A stretch of DNA of 64,000 nt, taken from the NCBI RefSeq assembly GCF_023195515.1, contig NZ_JALPKR020000002.1, forward strand, positions 1,341,001 to 1,405,000, read 5' to 3'. The position numbers were made by a program, and so were the translations under genes. The notes under the pieces were generated by a model. That model made no database searches. It worked only from the letters and a program-made list of their open reading frames with translations, and was not told the origin of the DNA. This DNA is from Variovorax sp. S12S4 (GTDB lineage: Bacteria > Pseudomonadota > Gammaproteobacteria > Burkholderiales > Burkholderiaceae_C). Shown here one piece after another: positions 57,864 to 64,000 of the stretch. Positions within the stretch are counted from its first letter, which is position 1, and each line of letters begins with the position of its first letter.

Positions 57864-59030
57864 ATGACCAAACCACCGCTCTGGCTGCCCGCCGCAGAGG
57901 CGCTCGAACTGATGCAGGTGCGGCCGCAAACCCTCTACGCCAGCGTGAGCCGTGGCCGCATTCGCGCCAAGCCCGACGCGGCGGACCCGCGCCGCAGCCT
58001 CTACAACCGCGACGACGTGCAGCGCATTGCTGCGCGCACGCGCGGGCGGCGCAGCAGCGAGGCGGTGGCAAGCGAAGCCATTCAATGGGGCGAGCCGGTG
58101 CTGTCCTCCGGCGTGTCCACGGTGGCCGAGGGGCGGCTCTGGTACCGCGGGCAGGACGCCTGTCTGCTGGCGGAGCATGCAACGCTGGAAGACGTGGCGG
58201 GGCTGCTGTGGGAGAGCGCACCGCAGCGCTTCGCATGCACTGCCTCCCTACCGGTGAGCAACACCAAGCAAGCGACGTCCTTGCAGGCGGGCCTGCTCGC
58301 ACTCGCGGCGCGAGCCGCGGTCGATCTGCCCTCGCGCGGCCGCTCACGCGCGGTGCTGCAGGCCGAGGCAGCGGAAGCGATCGGCACGCTGGCCAATGCA
58401 CTGCTGGGGCCGGCCTCTTCGGCCGCCTTGCCCTTGCATGCGCGGCTTGCCGCGGCCTGGCGCCGCCCCAAAGCGGCCGATGCATTGCGCCGCGCGCTGG
58501 TGCTGATGGCCGACCATGAACTCAACGCATCGACCTTCGCGGCGCGCGTGACTGCATCGACCGGTGCTTCGATGGCGGCGTGCCTGCTCACCGGCCTTTC
58601 GACGCTCACAGGTCCGTTGCATGGCGGCGCGGCGGCGGCGGTCCAGGCGCTCGTGCGCGACGCCGCCGCGTCGGGCAGCGAGGCCGCGGTGCGCGAGTGG
58701 CTCGCGCACGACCGGCCGCTCGCGGCTTTCGGCCACCCGCTGTATCCGCAAGGCGACGCGCGCTGCGCGGCGCTGCTCGCGGGCATCGAGCTTCCGCCCG
58801 TGTTCGCGGAGCTGCGTGCCGCGGGCGAAAGGCTGCTGGGCGAAGCGGTGAACATCGACTTTGCGCTGGTGGCCATGGCGGCCGTGCACAAGCTGCCGGC
58901 CGATGCACCGTTCATGCTTTTTGCGCTCGCGCGCACGGTGGGCTGGACGGCCCACGTGCTCGAGCAGCAGGCCACAGGGCAACTGATAAGGCCGCGTGCG
59001 CGCTACACGGGGCCGGACTTCACACCCTGA
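57864..59030 (+). CDS. citrate synthase-like protein with N-terminal helix-turn-helix
   Basis: 388 residues. Residues 1-55 look like a MerR/excisionase-type DNA-binding helix-turn-helix: LWLPAAEALELMQVRPQTLY, ASVSRGRIRAKPDAADPRRS, LYNRDDVQRIAARTRG. The rest is a citrate-synthase domain with GVSTVAEGRLWYRGQDACLL, the His region LMADHELNASTFAARVTAST, GPLHGGAAAAVQALVRD, the His/Arg region RPLAAFGHPLYPQGDARCAA and AVNIDFALVAMAAVHKLPAD, with Asp where citrate synthases have their catalytic Asp. It could be an enzyme whose expression is autoregulated, or a metabolite-sensing regulator. The start is ATG 57864 without a strong ribosome site; the partner gene is divergent. Confidence 0.85.
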   Translation: MTKPPLWLPAAEALELMQVRPQTLYASVSRGRIRAKPDAADPRRSLYNRDDVQRIAARTRGRRSSEAVASEAIQWGEPVLSSGVSTVAEGRLWYRGQDACLLAEHATLEDVAGLLWESAPQRFACTASLPVSNTKQATSLQAGLLALAARAAVDLPSRGRSRAVLQAEAAEAIGTLANALLGPASSAALPLHARLAAAWRRPKAADALRRALVLMADHELNASTFAARVTASTGASMAACLLTGLSTLTGPLHGGAAAAVQALVRDAAASGSEAAVREWLAHDRPLAAFGHPLYPQGDARCAALLAGIELPPVFAELRAAGERLLGEAVNIDFALVAMAAVHKLPADAPFMLFALARTVGWTAHVLEQQATGQLIRPRARYTGPDFTP

Positions 59031-59054
59031 ATACCGGCCCCGTTCCAGCCCGCA

Positions 59055-59624
59055 TCAATGAATGGCGTCTTCGTAAGAGAGTTCGAACACCTTCGTCATC
59101 TCGCGGTTGAACGCGGGCAGGTCATCGGGTTTGCGGCTCGTCACCAGGTTCTGGTCGACCACCACTTCCTTGTCGAACCACTTCGCGCCGGCGTTCTGCA
59201 GGTCTGCGCGCAGCGACGGCCACGAGGTCATCTTGCGGCCCTTGGCGCCGCCCGCGTCGATGAGCGTCCATGGGCCATGGCAGATTGCGGCAATGGGTTT
59301 GCCCGCTTCGACGAACGCGCGCACGAAGGCCACGGCCTTCTGGTCGATGCGCAGCGCATCGGGGTTGACGACACCGCCGGGCAAAAGCAGTGCATCGAAA
59401 TCATCGGCATTGGCGTTCTTGAGCGGCACGTCGACTTCGAAGGTGTCGGCCGGGTCGAGGTGTCTCCAGGCGCGCACGCTGCCGTCGAGCGGCGAAACGA
59501 TCTGCGTCTGCGCGCCGGCGCCTTCGAGCGCCTTGCGCGGCTCGGTCATCTCGGCTTGCTCGAAGCCGTCGGACACGAGGATGGCAACCTTCATTCCGTC
59601 GAGTGAAGAAGAAATTACGGACAT
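59055..59624 (-). CDS. PfpI/DJ-1 family protein (YhbO-like)
   Basis: 189-residue class I glutamine-amidotransferase-like fold protein, general-stress type; relatives have been given protease, deglycase or chaperone roles that remain debated. The sequence reads MKVAILVSDGFEQAEMTEPR at the start and DALLLPGGVVNPDALRIDQK. The nucleophile elbow is IAAICHGPWTLIDAGGAKGR (catalytic Cys with adjacent His). The ending is LPAFNREMTKVFELSYEDAI. AAGGAG is 8 bases before ATG 59624. It converges on the HTH-citrate synthase gene (24 bases). Confidence 0.9.
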   Translation of the reverse strand: MSVISSSLDGMKVAILVSDGFEQAEMTEPRKALEGAGAQTQIVSPLDGSVRAWRHLDPADTFEVDVPLKNANADDFDALLLPGGVVNPDALRIDQKAVAFVRAFVEAGKPIAAICHGPWTLIDAGGAKGRKMTSWPSLRADLQNAGAKWFDKEVVVDQNLVTSRKPDDLPAFNREMTKVFELSYEDAIH

Positions 59625-59695
59625 GGGTGAAGACTCCTTGGACAAGAGTTCACCCTAAAGCCCACCCCCACGGCGTGCATCGGCACCGGCCGGGT

Positions 59696-59722
59696 CCGCC
59701 TGTCGGACAGTTCGACAGGCGG
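59696..59722. repeat. perfect 10-base inverted repeat
   Basis: CCGCCTGTCG-GACAGTT-CGACAGGCGG in the 158-base gap between the PfpI gene and the M48-pilin gene, followed by AAAAC on the plus strand. It is a strong hairpin but has no proper T-run on either strand. It may be a weak terminator for the minus-strand gene or an operator. Confidence 0.55.
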
Positions 59723-59743
59723 AAAACTTCTCTTACGCTTTGA

Positions 59744-59787
59744 TGGCCATCACCTGGCCGTCACCTGGCCATGACCCGGCCGTCACT
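59744..59787. repeat. four 11-base tandem repeats at the 3' end of the pilin-like part
   Basis: TGGCCATCACC, TGGCCGTCACC, TGGCCATGACC, CGGCCGTCACT in a row. The last unit holds the stop codon (minus strand TGA) of the M48-pilin gene. Confidence 0.6.
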
Positions 59788-60973
59788 TGCGGCAGGAAAC
59801 CGGCAAGGCTTTTTGCGACAGGTCGTCGCCGGCCACGCAGTTCCAGGCAATGCCTTCCTCGGTAGCCGAGGGTTCCATGCGCAGCGTGCCCTTTGCCTTG
59901 GGGAGCTCCACGTCGACCACCATGGTGTCGGTATCGAGCGTCAGCACAGAACCGCCGGGCAAGGCCTCGGGCGCGCCGGCGGTTGCAAGGGATTCGGGAA
60001 TCTCCTGCTTCTCCTTGTAGTAGTTGCCAAGTGCTTCGCGCACCGGCGCGGCTTCCGTCCAAGCCTGCTAAACCGCGGCGCGCGACTCGTAGTCCTTGTA
60101 GGCCGGCAGGGCCACGGCAGCCAGCACGCCGATGATGGCCACCACCACCAGCAGGCCAAGCGCGCCGCCGCCGGCGCGACCGGTGTAGGGCACGAAGATC
60201 GCGAGCACATAGGCCAGCGGATTGCGGCTCGGCAACTTGGCGGCCGGATCGATGGTGCGCGCCACGCGCTTGGTGAGCCACGGATAGCCGGCGATCAATT
60301 CATGGAACGAGGCCCAGAAACCGCTGTTGCCGGCCGATTGGTTGGCATAGCGCTGCAGGTCGACATTGCGCCATTGCTGCGCGCCGGCCGCCAGTGCCAC
60401 GAGTGCGCGGGGTGGGGAGTCGGCCTGCTCGCAGCAGGCGGCGCCGTGCAGGTCGCAGGTGTATTCCTGCGCGCGCGAATAGGCGGCGCCGAGCAGCGGA
60501 ATCCAAAGCACCGGTGCGCGCCAGATGTGGCCCGTGAGGTGGCCGCGGCGGATGTGGCCGAGTTCGTGGCCGATGTAGAAGTTGATGCCGTCGGGCTGCG
60601 CTTCCATGGCGTCGACCACGTCGGACAGCAGCACGACGAAGTTGCGGCCGAAAAAGCGCGTGGCAAAGGCATTGAAGATGCCGTCGCCGTGCAGCAGGTA
60701 GGCCTCGGGCGGCTCCTCGATGCCGAGATAGCCGCAGCACGCCTGGAAGCGTGCATGCAGCTCAGGCAGCTGCGTGGGCGAGAGCTTGACGGCCGTGCCC
60801 TTGATCCAGGCAATGACGGCCGATTGTGCGAATACGTAGCCGATGAAACCAAGCAGCACATAAATAAGTGCAATGCCGAAAGTGCCGAGCACCAGCGCCG
60901 CCCAGACCAGCAGGCCGAGCCCGAGCGTGATGTTGCCGAGCCAGCGCTCGCGCGGATAAACCCAGGGATCCAT
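59783..60973 (-). pseudogene. M48 metallopeptidase fused to a type IV pilin-like domain, split by an in-frame amber codon
   Basis: 396-codon gene from ATG 60973 (MDPWVYPRERWLG; AGGAGGAATTTCA before it). It has two N-terminal membrane helices (NITLGLGLLVWAALVLGTFG, IALIYVLLGFIGYVFAQSAV). A peptidase M48 domain follows with the zinc motif IGHELGHIRRGHLTGHIWR (HELGH) and the third-ligand region RAQEYTCDLHG. After about residue 280, a pilin-type helix LGLLVVVAIIGVLAAVALPA and YKDYESRAAV lead into the stop TAG. The same frame continues QAWTEAAPVREALGNYYKEK and ends with the pilin disulfide pattern WNCVAGDDLSQ...VSCRK. The TAG would be CAG by one C-to-T change. As read, the protein ends inside the pilin part. 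Confidence 0.72.
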
Positions 60974-61177
60974 TGAAATTCCTCCTCGATGCGGCCTTGG
61001 GGCCAGCAGTGTTGTGGTTATTTTTTCGCGCCCCCTCAGGCGCGAGTTGCGAGCGCGCATCATGCCCCAGGAAAGGGCATATTTCGGGCCCGTCCTAAGG
61101 GCTATTCGCTAGAGGTCAGGTCACGGTCAGCCCTTATGATCGCGGCCATTTTCAATTTCACCGTCTCCGGAGACACC

Positions 61178-62155
61178 ATGAAGAAACTGCTTGCACTCAC
61201 GGCGCTTGCCGCTGCCGCCGTCGGCGTCCATGCCCAGGATTTCCCCGCAGGCAAGACCGTCACCATCGTGGTGCCGTTCACGGCCGGCGGCCCAACCGAC
61301 CGGGTGGCCCGCGACCTGGCTGAATCGCTGCAGAAGACCCTCGGCGCGACCATCGTGGTGGACAACACCGCCGGCGCCGGCAGCTCCATAGGCACCGCCA
61401 AGGTGGCCCGCGCCGCACCGGACGGCCACACGCTGCTGTTGAACCACATCGCCATGTCGACCATGCCGGCGCTGTACCGCAAGCTGCCGTTCAACGTCGA
61501 GAACGACTTCGAATACCTCGGCATGGTCAATGAAGTGCCGATGACGCTCATCGGCAAGCCCGGCCTGCCGGCCAACAACTACAAGGAACTGACGGGCTGG
61601 ATCGAGGCCAACAAGGGCAAGATCAACCTCGGCAACGCCGGCCTGGGCGCAGCCTCGCACCTGTGCGGCCTGCTGTTCCAGAGCGCCCTCAAGACCGAGA
61701 TGACGCCGGTTCCCTACAAGGGCACGGCACCGGCCATTGCCGACCTGCTGGGCGGCCAGATCGACCTGTTGTGCGACCAGACCACCAACACCACGTCGCA
61801 GATCGAAGCCAAGAAGGTCAAGGCCTACGCCGTGACCACGTCCAAGCGCCTGACCACGCCGGCGGTGCTGAAAGACCTGCCCACGCTCTCCGAATCGGGC
61901 CTGAAGGACTTCGAAGTGACCATCTGGCACGGCGTGTACGCGCCCAAGGGCACGCCGGCACCGGTGCTGAAGAAGCTCAACGAAGCCATCAAGGCCGCCA
62001 TGAAGGACCCGGGCTTCATCAAGCGCCAGGAAGGCCTTGGCGCGGTGATCACCACCGACAAGCGCGTGGAGCCGGCCGAGCACAAGAAGTTCGTCTCGGC
62101 TGAAATCGCCAAGTGGGGCCCGATCATCAAGGCCGCAGGCGTGTACGCCGACTGA
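61178..62155 (+). CDS. Bug/TctC-family periplasmic substrate-binding protein
   Basis: 325 residues, Sec signal MKKLLALTALAAAAVGVHAQ. Mature part: AGKTVTIVVPFTAGGPTDRV, IVVDNTAGAGSSIGTAKVAR (ligand loops) and MTPVPYKGTAPAIADLLGGQ. DLLCDQTTNTTSQIEAKKVK and KGTPAPVLKKLNEAIKAAMK follow near the C-terminus. Divergent from the M48-pilin gene, convergent with the PQQ dehydrogenase gene, and followed by a strong terminator. No membrane partner is near. ATG 61178 is preceded by CTCCGGAGACACC. Confidence 0.92.
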   Translation: MKKLLALTALAAAAVGVHAQDFPAGKTVTIVVPFTAGGPTDRVARDLAESLQKTLGATIVVDNTAGAGSSIGTAKVARAAPDGHTLLLNHIAMSTMPALYRKLPFNVENDFEYLGMVNEVPMTLIGKPGLPANNYKELTGWIEANKGKINLGNAGLGAASHLCGLLFQSALKTEMTPVPYKGTAPAIADLLGGQIDLLCDQTTNTTSQIEAKKVKAYAVTTSKRLTTPAVLKDLPTLSESGLKDFEVTIWHGVYAPKGTPAPVLKKLNEAIKAAMKDPGFIKRQEGLGAVITTDKRVEPAEHKKFVSAEIAKWGPIIKAAGVYAD

Positions 62156-62183
62156 TCGTTTTCGAATCTTCGGACAAGTAAAA

Positions 62184-62214
62184 AGCCGCCGGACCTCAGG
62201 TCCGGCGGCTTTTT
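62184..62214. terminator. bidirectional rho-independent terminator
   Basis: AGCCGCCGGACCT-C-AGGTCCGGCGGCT, a 13-base perfect stem flanked by A4 on the left and T5 on the right. It serves the Bug gene and, in reverse, the PQQ dehydrogenase gene that ends 20 bases away. Confidence 0.93.
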
Positions 62215-62233
62215 AATGCTGCGGCTGGTTGCT

Positions 62234-64000
62234 TTACTTGGGCCGTATCGCGTCCGCCGTGCCCTGGATGAAGGCCTTGATGCTCTCGATGTCGTCACCC
62301 GAGAGCTTGCCCGTGAAGTCGGGCATGCCGCGCGCCATGGCCGGGCCCTTGAGCACGAACTTGTCCAGGTTCTCGATGTACGCCGCGTCCATGTAGCCCA
62401 GGTTGGGGATGTTGCCGCCGCGGTCCACGCCCGGCACGCCGTGGCAGAACACGCAGTTGCTCACGTAGAGCATGGTGCCGGCCTGCACCTTGGCGGGGTC
62501 GTACTTCACGCCTTCGACCAGCTTGCTCATGCGGTACTGCACGAAGTCCGGCATCTTGGCGGTGCCGCCGACGGCAAAGGTGTACACGGTGCCCGGGCCC
62601 TGCCTTTCGGTGGCGCGCTGCGCCAGCCCGTAGACGCCGCCCCAGCCCACCGCAACCGACACGTACTGCTTGCCGTCGACCATGTAGGTCGAGGGTGCCG
62701 CGACCACGCCGGTGCCGGTGGGGGTTTCCCACAGCTTCTCGCCGGTCTTGGCGTTGTAGGCCAGGAGGCGCCCGTCGGCGGTGCCCTGAAACACCAGGTT
62801 GCCCGCGGTGGTGAGCGTGCCGCCATTCCACGGCGAGGCGTAGTCGACGCCCCATGCTTCCTTCTGGGCCACCGGGTCCCATGCCACCAGCCGGCCGAAG
62901 GGCTTGCTCTTGGGCGGCTCGGCATTGGCGAACATGGCGGTGTTCCAGCCCATGGCGCCATGCGGGCGGCCGGGCACGTTCTGGTCGAACTTCCAGTCCT
63001 TGTCGTCCATCAGGTTGAGCGGCACATGCTGCGCGGGCACATAGGCCAGGCCGGTCTGCGGGTTGAACGACATCGGGTGCCAGTTGTGCGCGCCGAAGGG
63101 CCCCGGAATGCTGTCGCCGGGCTTTTCGTTCTGGCGCGCGGCGGCAATCTCGATCGGGCGGCCGTTGGTGTCGTAGCCGGTGGCCCAGTTCACCTCGACA
63201 AAATTCCTGGCCGAGATGAACTTGCCGTTGGTGCGGTCGATGACAAAGAAGAAGCCGTTCTTCGGCGCATGCAGGATCACCTTGCGCGGCTTGCCGCCGA
63301 TCTGGATGTTGGCCAGGATCATGGGCTGGGTCGACGTGTAGTCCCAGTTGTCGCCCGGGGTTTCCTGGTAGTGCCACACGTACTTTCCGGTGTCGGGGTT
63401 GAGGGCCACCACCGAGCCGAGGTAGAGGTTGTCTCCGCCGCCGGGGCTGCGCTTGCTGCGCGCCCACGGCGAGCCGTTGCCGGTGCCCACGTACATCAGG
63501 TTGAGCTCGGGATCGAAGGCGAAGGTGTCCCACGCGGTGCCGCCGCCGCCGGCTTCCCAATATTTGCCGCTGGGGTCCCAGGTCTTGGCCGCGCGCGCCA
63601 TCGACTCGTCCTCGAAGGGCTTGGACGGATCGCCCGGCACGGTGAACCAGCGCCACTTCTGCTCGCCCGTGGCGGCGTCGTAGGCCGTGACGTAGCCGCG
63701 CACACCGTACTCGGCGCCGCCGTTGCCGATGATGACCTTGCCCTTGAAGACGCGCGGCGCGCCGGTGATGGTGTAGGAGCCCTTCTGCCCCTCGATGGTG
63801 TTCTTCTCCCAGACCTTCTGGCCCGTGGCCGCATCGAGTGCGATCAGGCGCCCGTCGTAAGCGCCCACGTAGACCTTGCCCTCGTACAGCGCCACGCCGC
63901 GGTTCACCACGTCGCAGCAGCCCCTGAAGCCCTTGGACTTGTCGACCTGCGGATCGAAGGTCCAGAGCCTCTGCCCGGTACGCGTGTCGACGGCGTGCAC
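62234..64000 (-). CDS. PQQ-dependent quinohaem alcohol dehydrogenase, 5' part beyond the window
   Basis: Reading from the window edge (protein middle) to the stop: a beta-propeller PQQ enzyme with the tryptophan-docking repeats (LIALDAATGQKVWEKNTIEG, GYVTAYDAATGEQKWRWFTV, VVALNPDTGKYVWHYQETPG). The adjacent-Cys ring next to the cofactor (FRGCCDVVNRGVALY) and the ligand region GDNWDYTSTQPMILAN are present. The C-terminal haem domain has SNCVFCHGVPGVDRGGNIPN and a Met ligand region ARGMPDFTGKLSGDDIESIK. At least 588 residues, so it is a quinohaemoprotein (type II-like) enzyme in the periplasm. The start and signal peptide are outside the window. Confidence 0.93.
   Translation of the reverse strand: MHAVDTRTGQRLWTFDPQVDKSKGFRGCCDVVNRGVALYEGKVYVGAYDGRLIALDAATGQKVWEKNTIEGQKGSYTITGAPRVFKGKVIIGNGGAEYGVRGYVTAYDAATGEQKWRWFTVPGDPSKPFEDESMARAAKTWDPSGKYWEAGGGGTAWDTFAFDPELNLMYVGTGNGSPWARSKRSPGGGDNLYLGSVVALNPDTGKYVWHYQETPGDNWDYTSTQPMILANIQIGGKPRKVILHAPKNGFFFVIDRTNGKFISARNFVEVNWATGYDTNGRPIEIAAARQNEKPGDSIPGPFGAHNWHPMSFNPQTGLAYVPAQHVPLNLMDDKDWKFDQNVPGRPHGAMGWNTAMFANAEPPKSKPFGRLVAWDPVAQKEAWGVDYASPWNGGTLTTAGNLVFQGTADGRLLAYNAKTGEKLWETPTGTGVVAAPSTYMVDGKQYVSVAVGWGGVYGLAQRATERQGPGTVYTFAVGGTAKMPDFVQYRMSKLVEGVKYDPAKVQAGTMLYVSNCVFCHGVPGVDRGGNIPNLGYMDAAYIENLDKFVLKGPAMARGMPDFTGKLSGDDIESIKAFIQGTADAIRPK

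Noticed and set aside
59696..59722. Rho-independent terminator for the M48-pilin gene
   Set aside because: Strong stem, but no T-run on the minus-strand side; recorded as an inverted repeat instead.

Overview
The window is high-GC DNA (about two-thirds G+C by eye) from what looks like a betaproteobacterium of the Comamonadaceae, most like Variovorax. This is inferred from gene content, not from an alignment. The evidence is three Bug/TctC-type periplasmic binding proteins without their membrane partners, many LysR regulators paired with divergent enzymes, a fatty-acid/aromatic CoA-ligase plus Liv-type ABC cluster, an ohrR-ohr pair, REP-like GC-rich hairpins, and signal peptides typical of that family. 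No rRNA, tRNA, CRISPR array, prophage or insertion sequence was recognised.

Layout. 1-3.8 kb: 3' end of glutathione reductase, ketopantoate reductase and AMP nucleosidase. 3.9-9.5 kb: a Bug protein, an ArsR regulator divergent from a cytochrome P450 with a strong palindrome between them, a PNPOx-like/GST gene pair and a divergent LysR gene. 9.6-15.2 kb: NodI/NodJ-type ABC exporter, a 0.5 kb repeat-filled gap, the ohrR-ohr peroxide pair, a DUF2855 protein and an SrkA-like kinase. 15.2-23.4 kb: LysR, HtpG with a coupled lipoprotein gene, a lone iron-type binding protein, LysR with a divergent dehydrogenase, aquaporin Z and a small secreted protein. 23.5-31.2 kb: a two-component system, an AlkZ-like winged-helix protein, an rRNA pseudouridine synthase, a three-gene glycosyltransferase/membrane protein/phosphatase operon and a dehydrogenase.

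31.4-40.0 kb is a complete kdp potassium operon on the minus strand (small ORF, kdpF, A, B, C, two small extra ORFs, kdpD, kdpE). 40.2-44.2 kb: a SufR-like regulator in front of Fe-superoxide dismutase, a VOC protein, a Bug protein and a subclass-B3-like metallo-beta-lactamase. 44.3-46.7 kb: small unknown genes, an SDR and a Crp/Fnr regulator. That regulator is divergent from a long operon (46.7-55.5 kb): acyl-CoA ligase, livG, livH, livM, binding protein, livF and a PaaK-type ligase. The operon probably imports and activates a carboxylic acid. 55.5-64 kb: a membrane protein, two divergent citrate-synthase homologues (one with an N-terminal helix-turn-helix), a PfpI protein, an M48 peptidase fused to a type IV pilin-like domain, a Bug protein and the 3' part of a PQQ/haem alcohol dehydrogenase.

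A recurring feature is small frameshifts in short homopolymers or GC repeats. Eight sites affect seven otherwise well-conserved genes (arsR, GST twice, srkA, a dehydrogenase, kdpD, the PaaK-type ligase and a citrate synthase). An in-frame amber codon also splits the M48-pilin gene. Their number and context suggest residual sequencing error more than decay, but this cannot be settled from the sequence alone.
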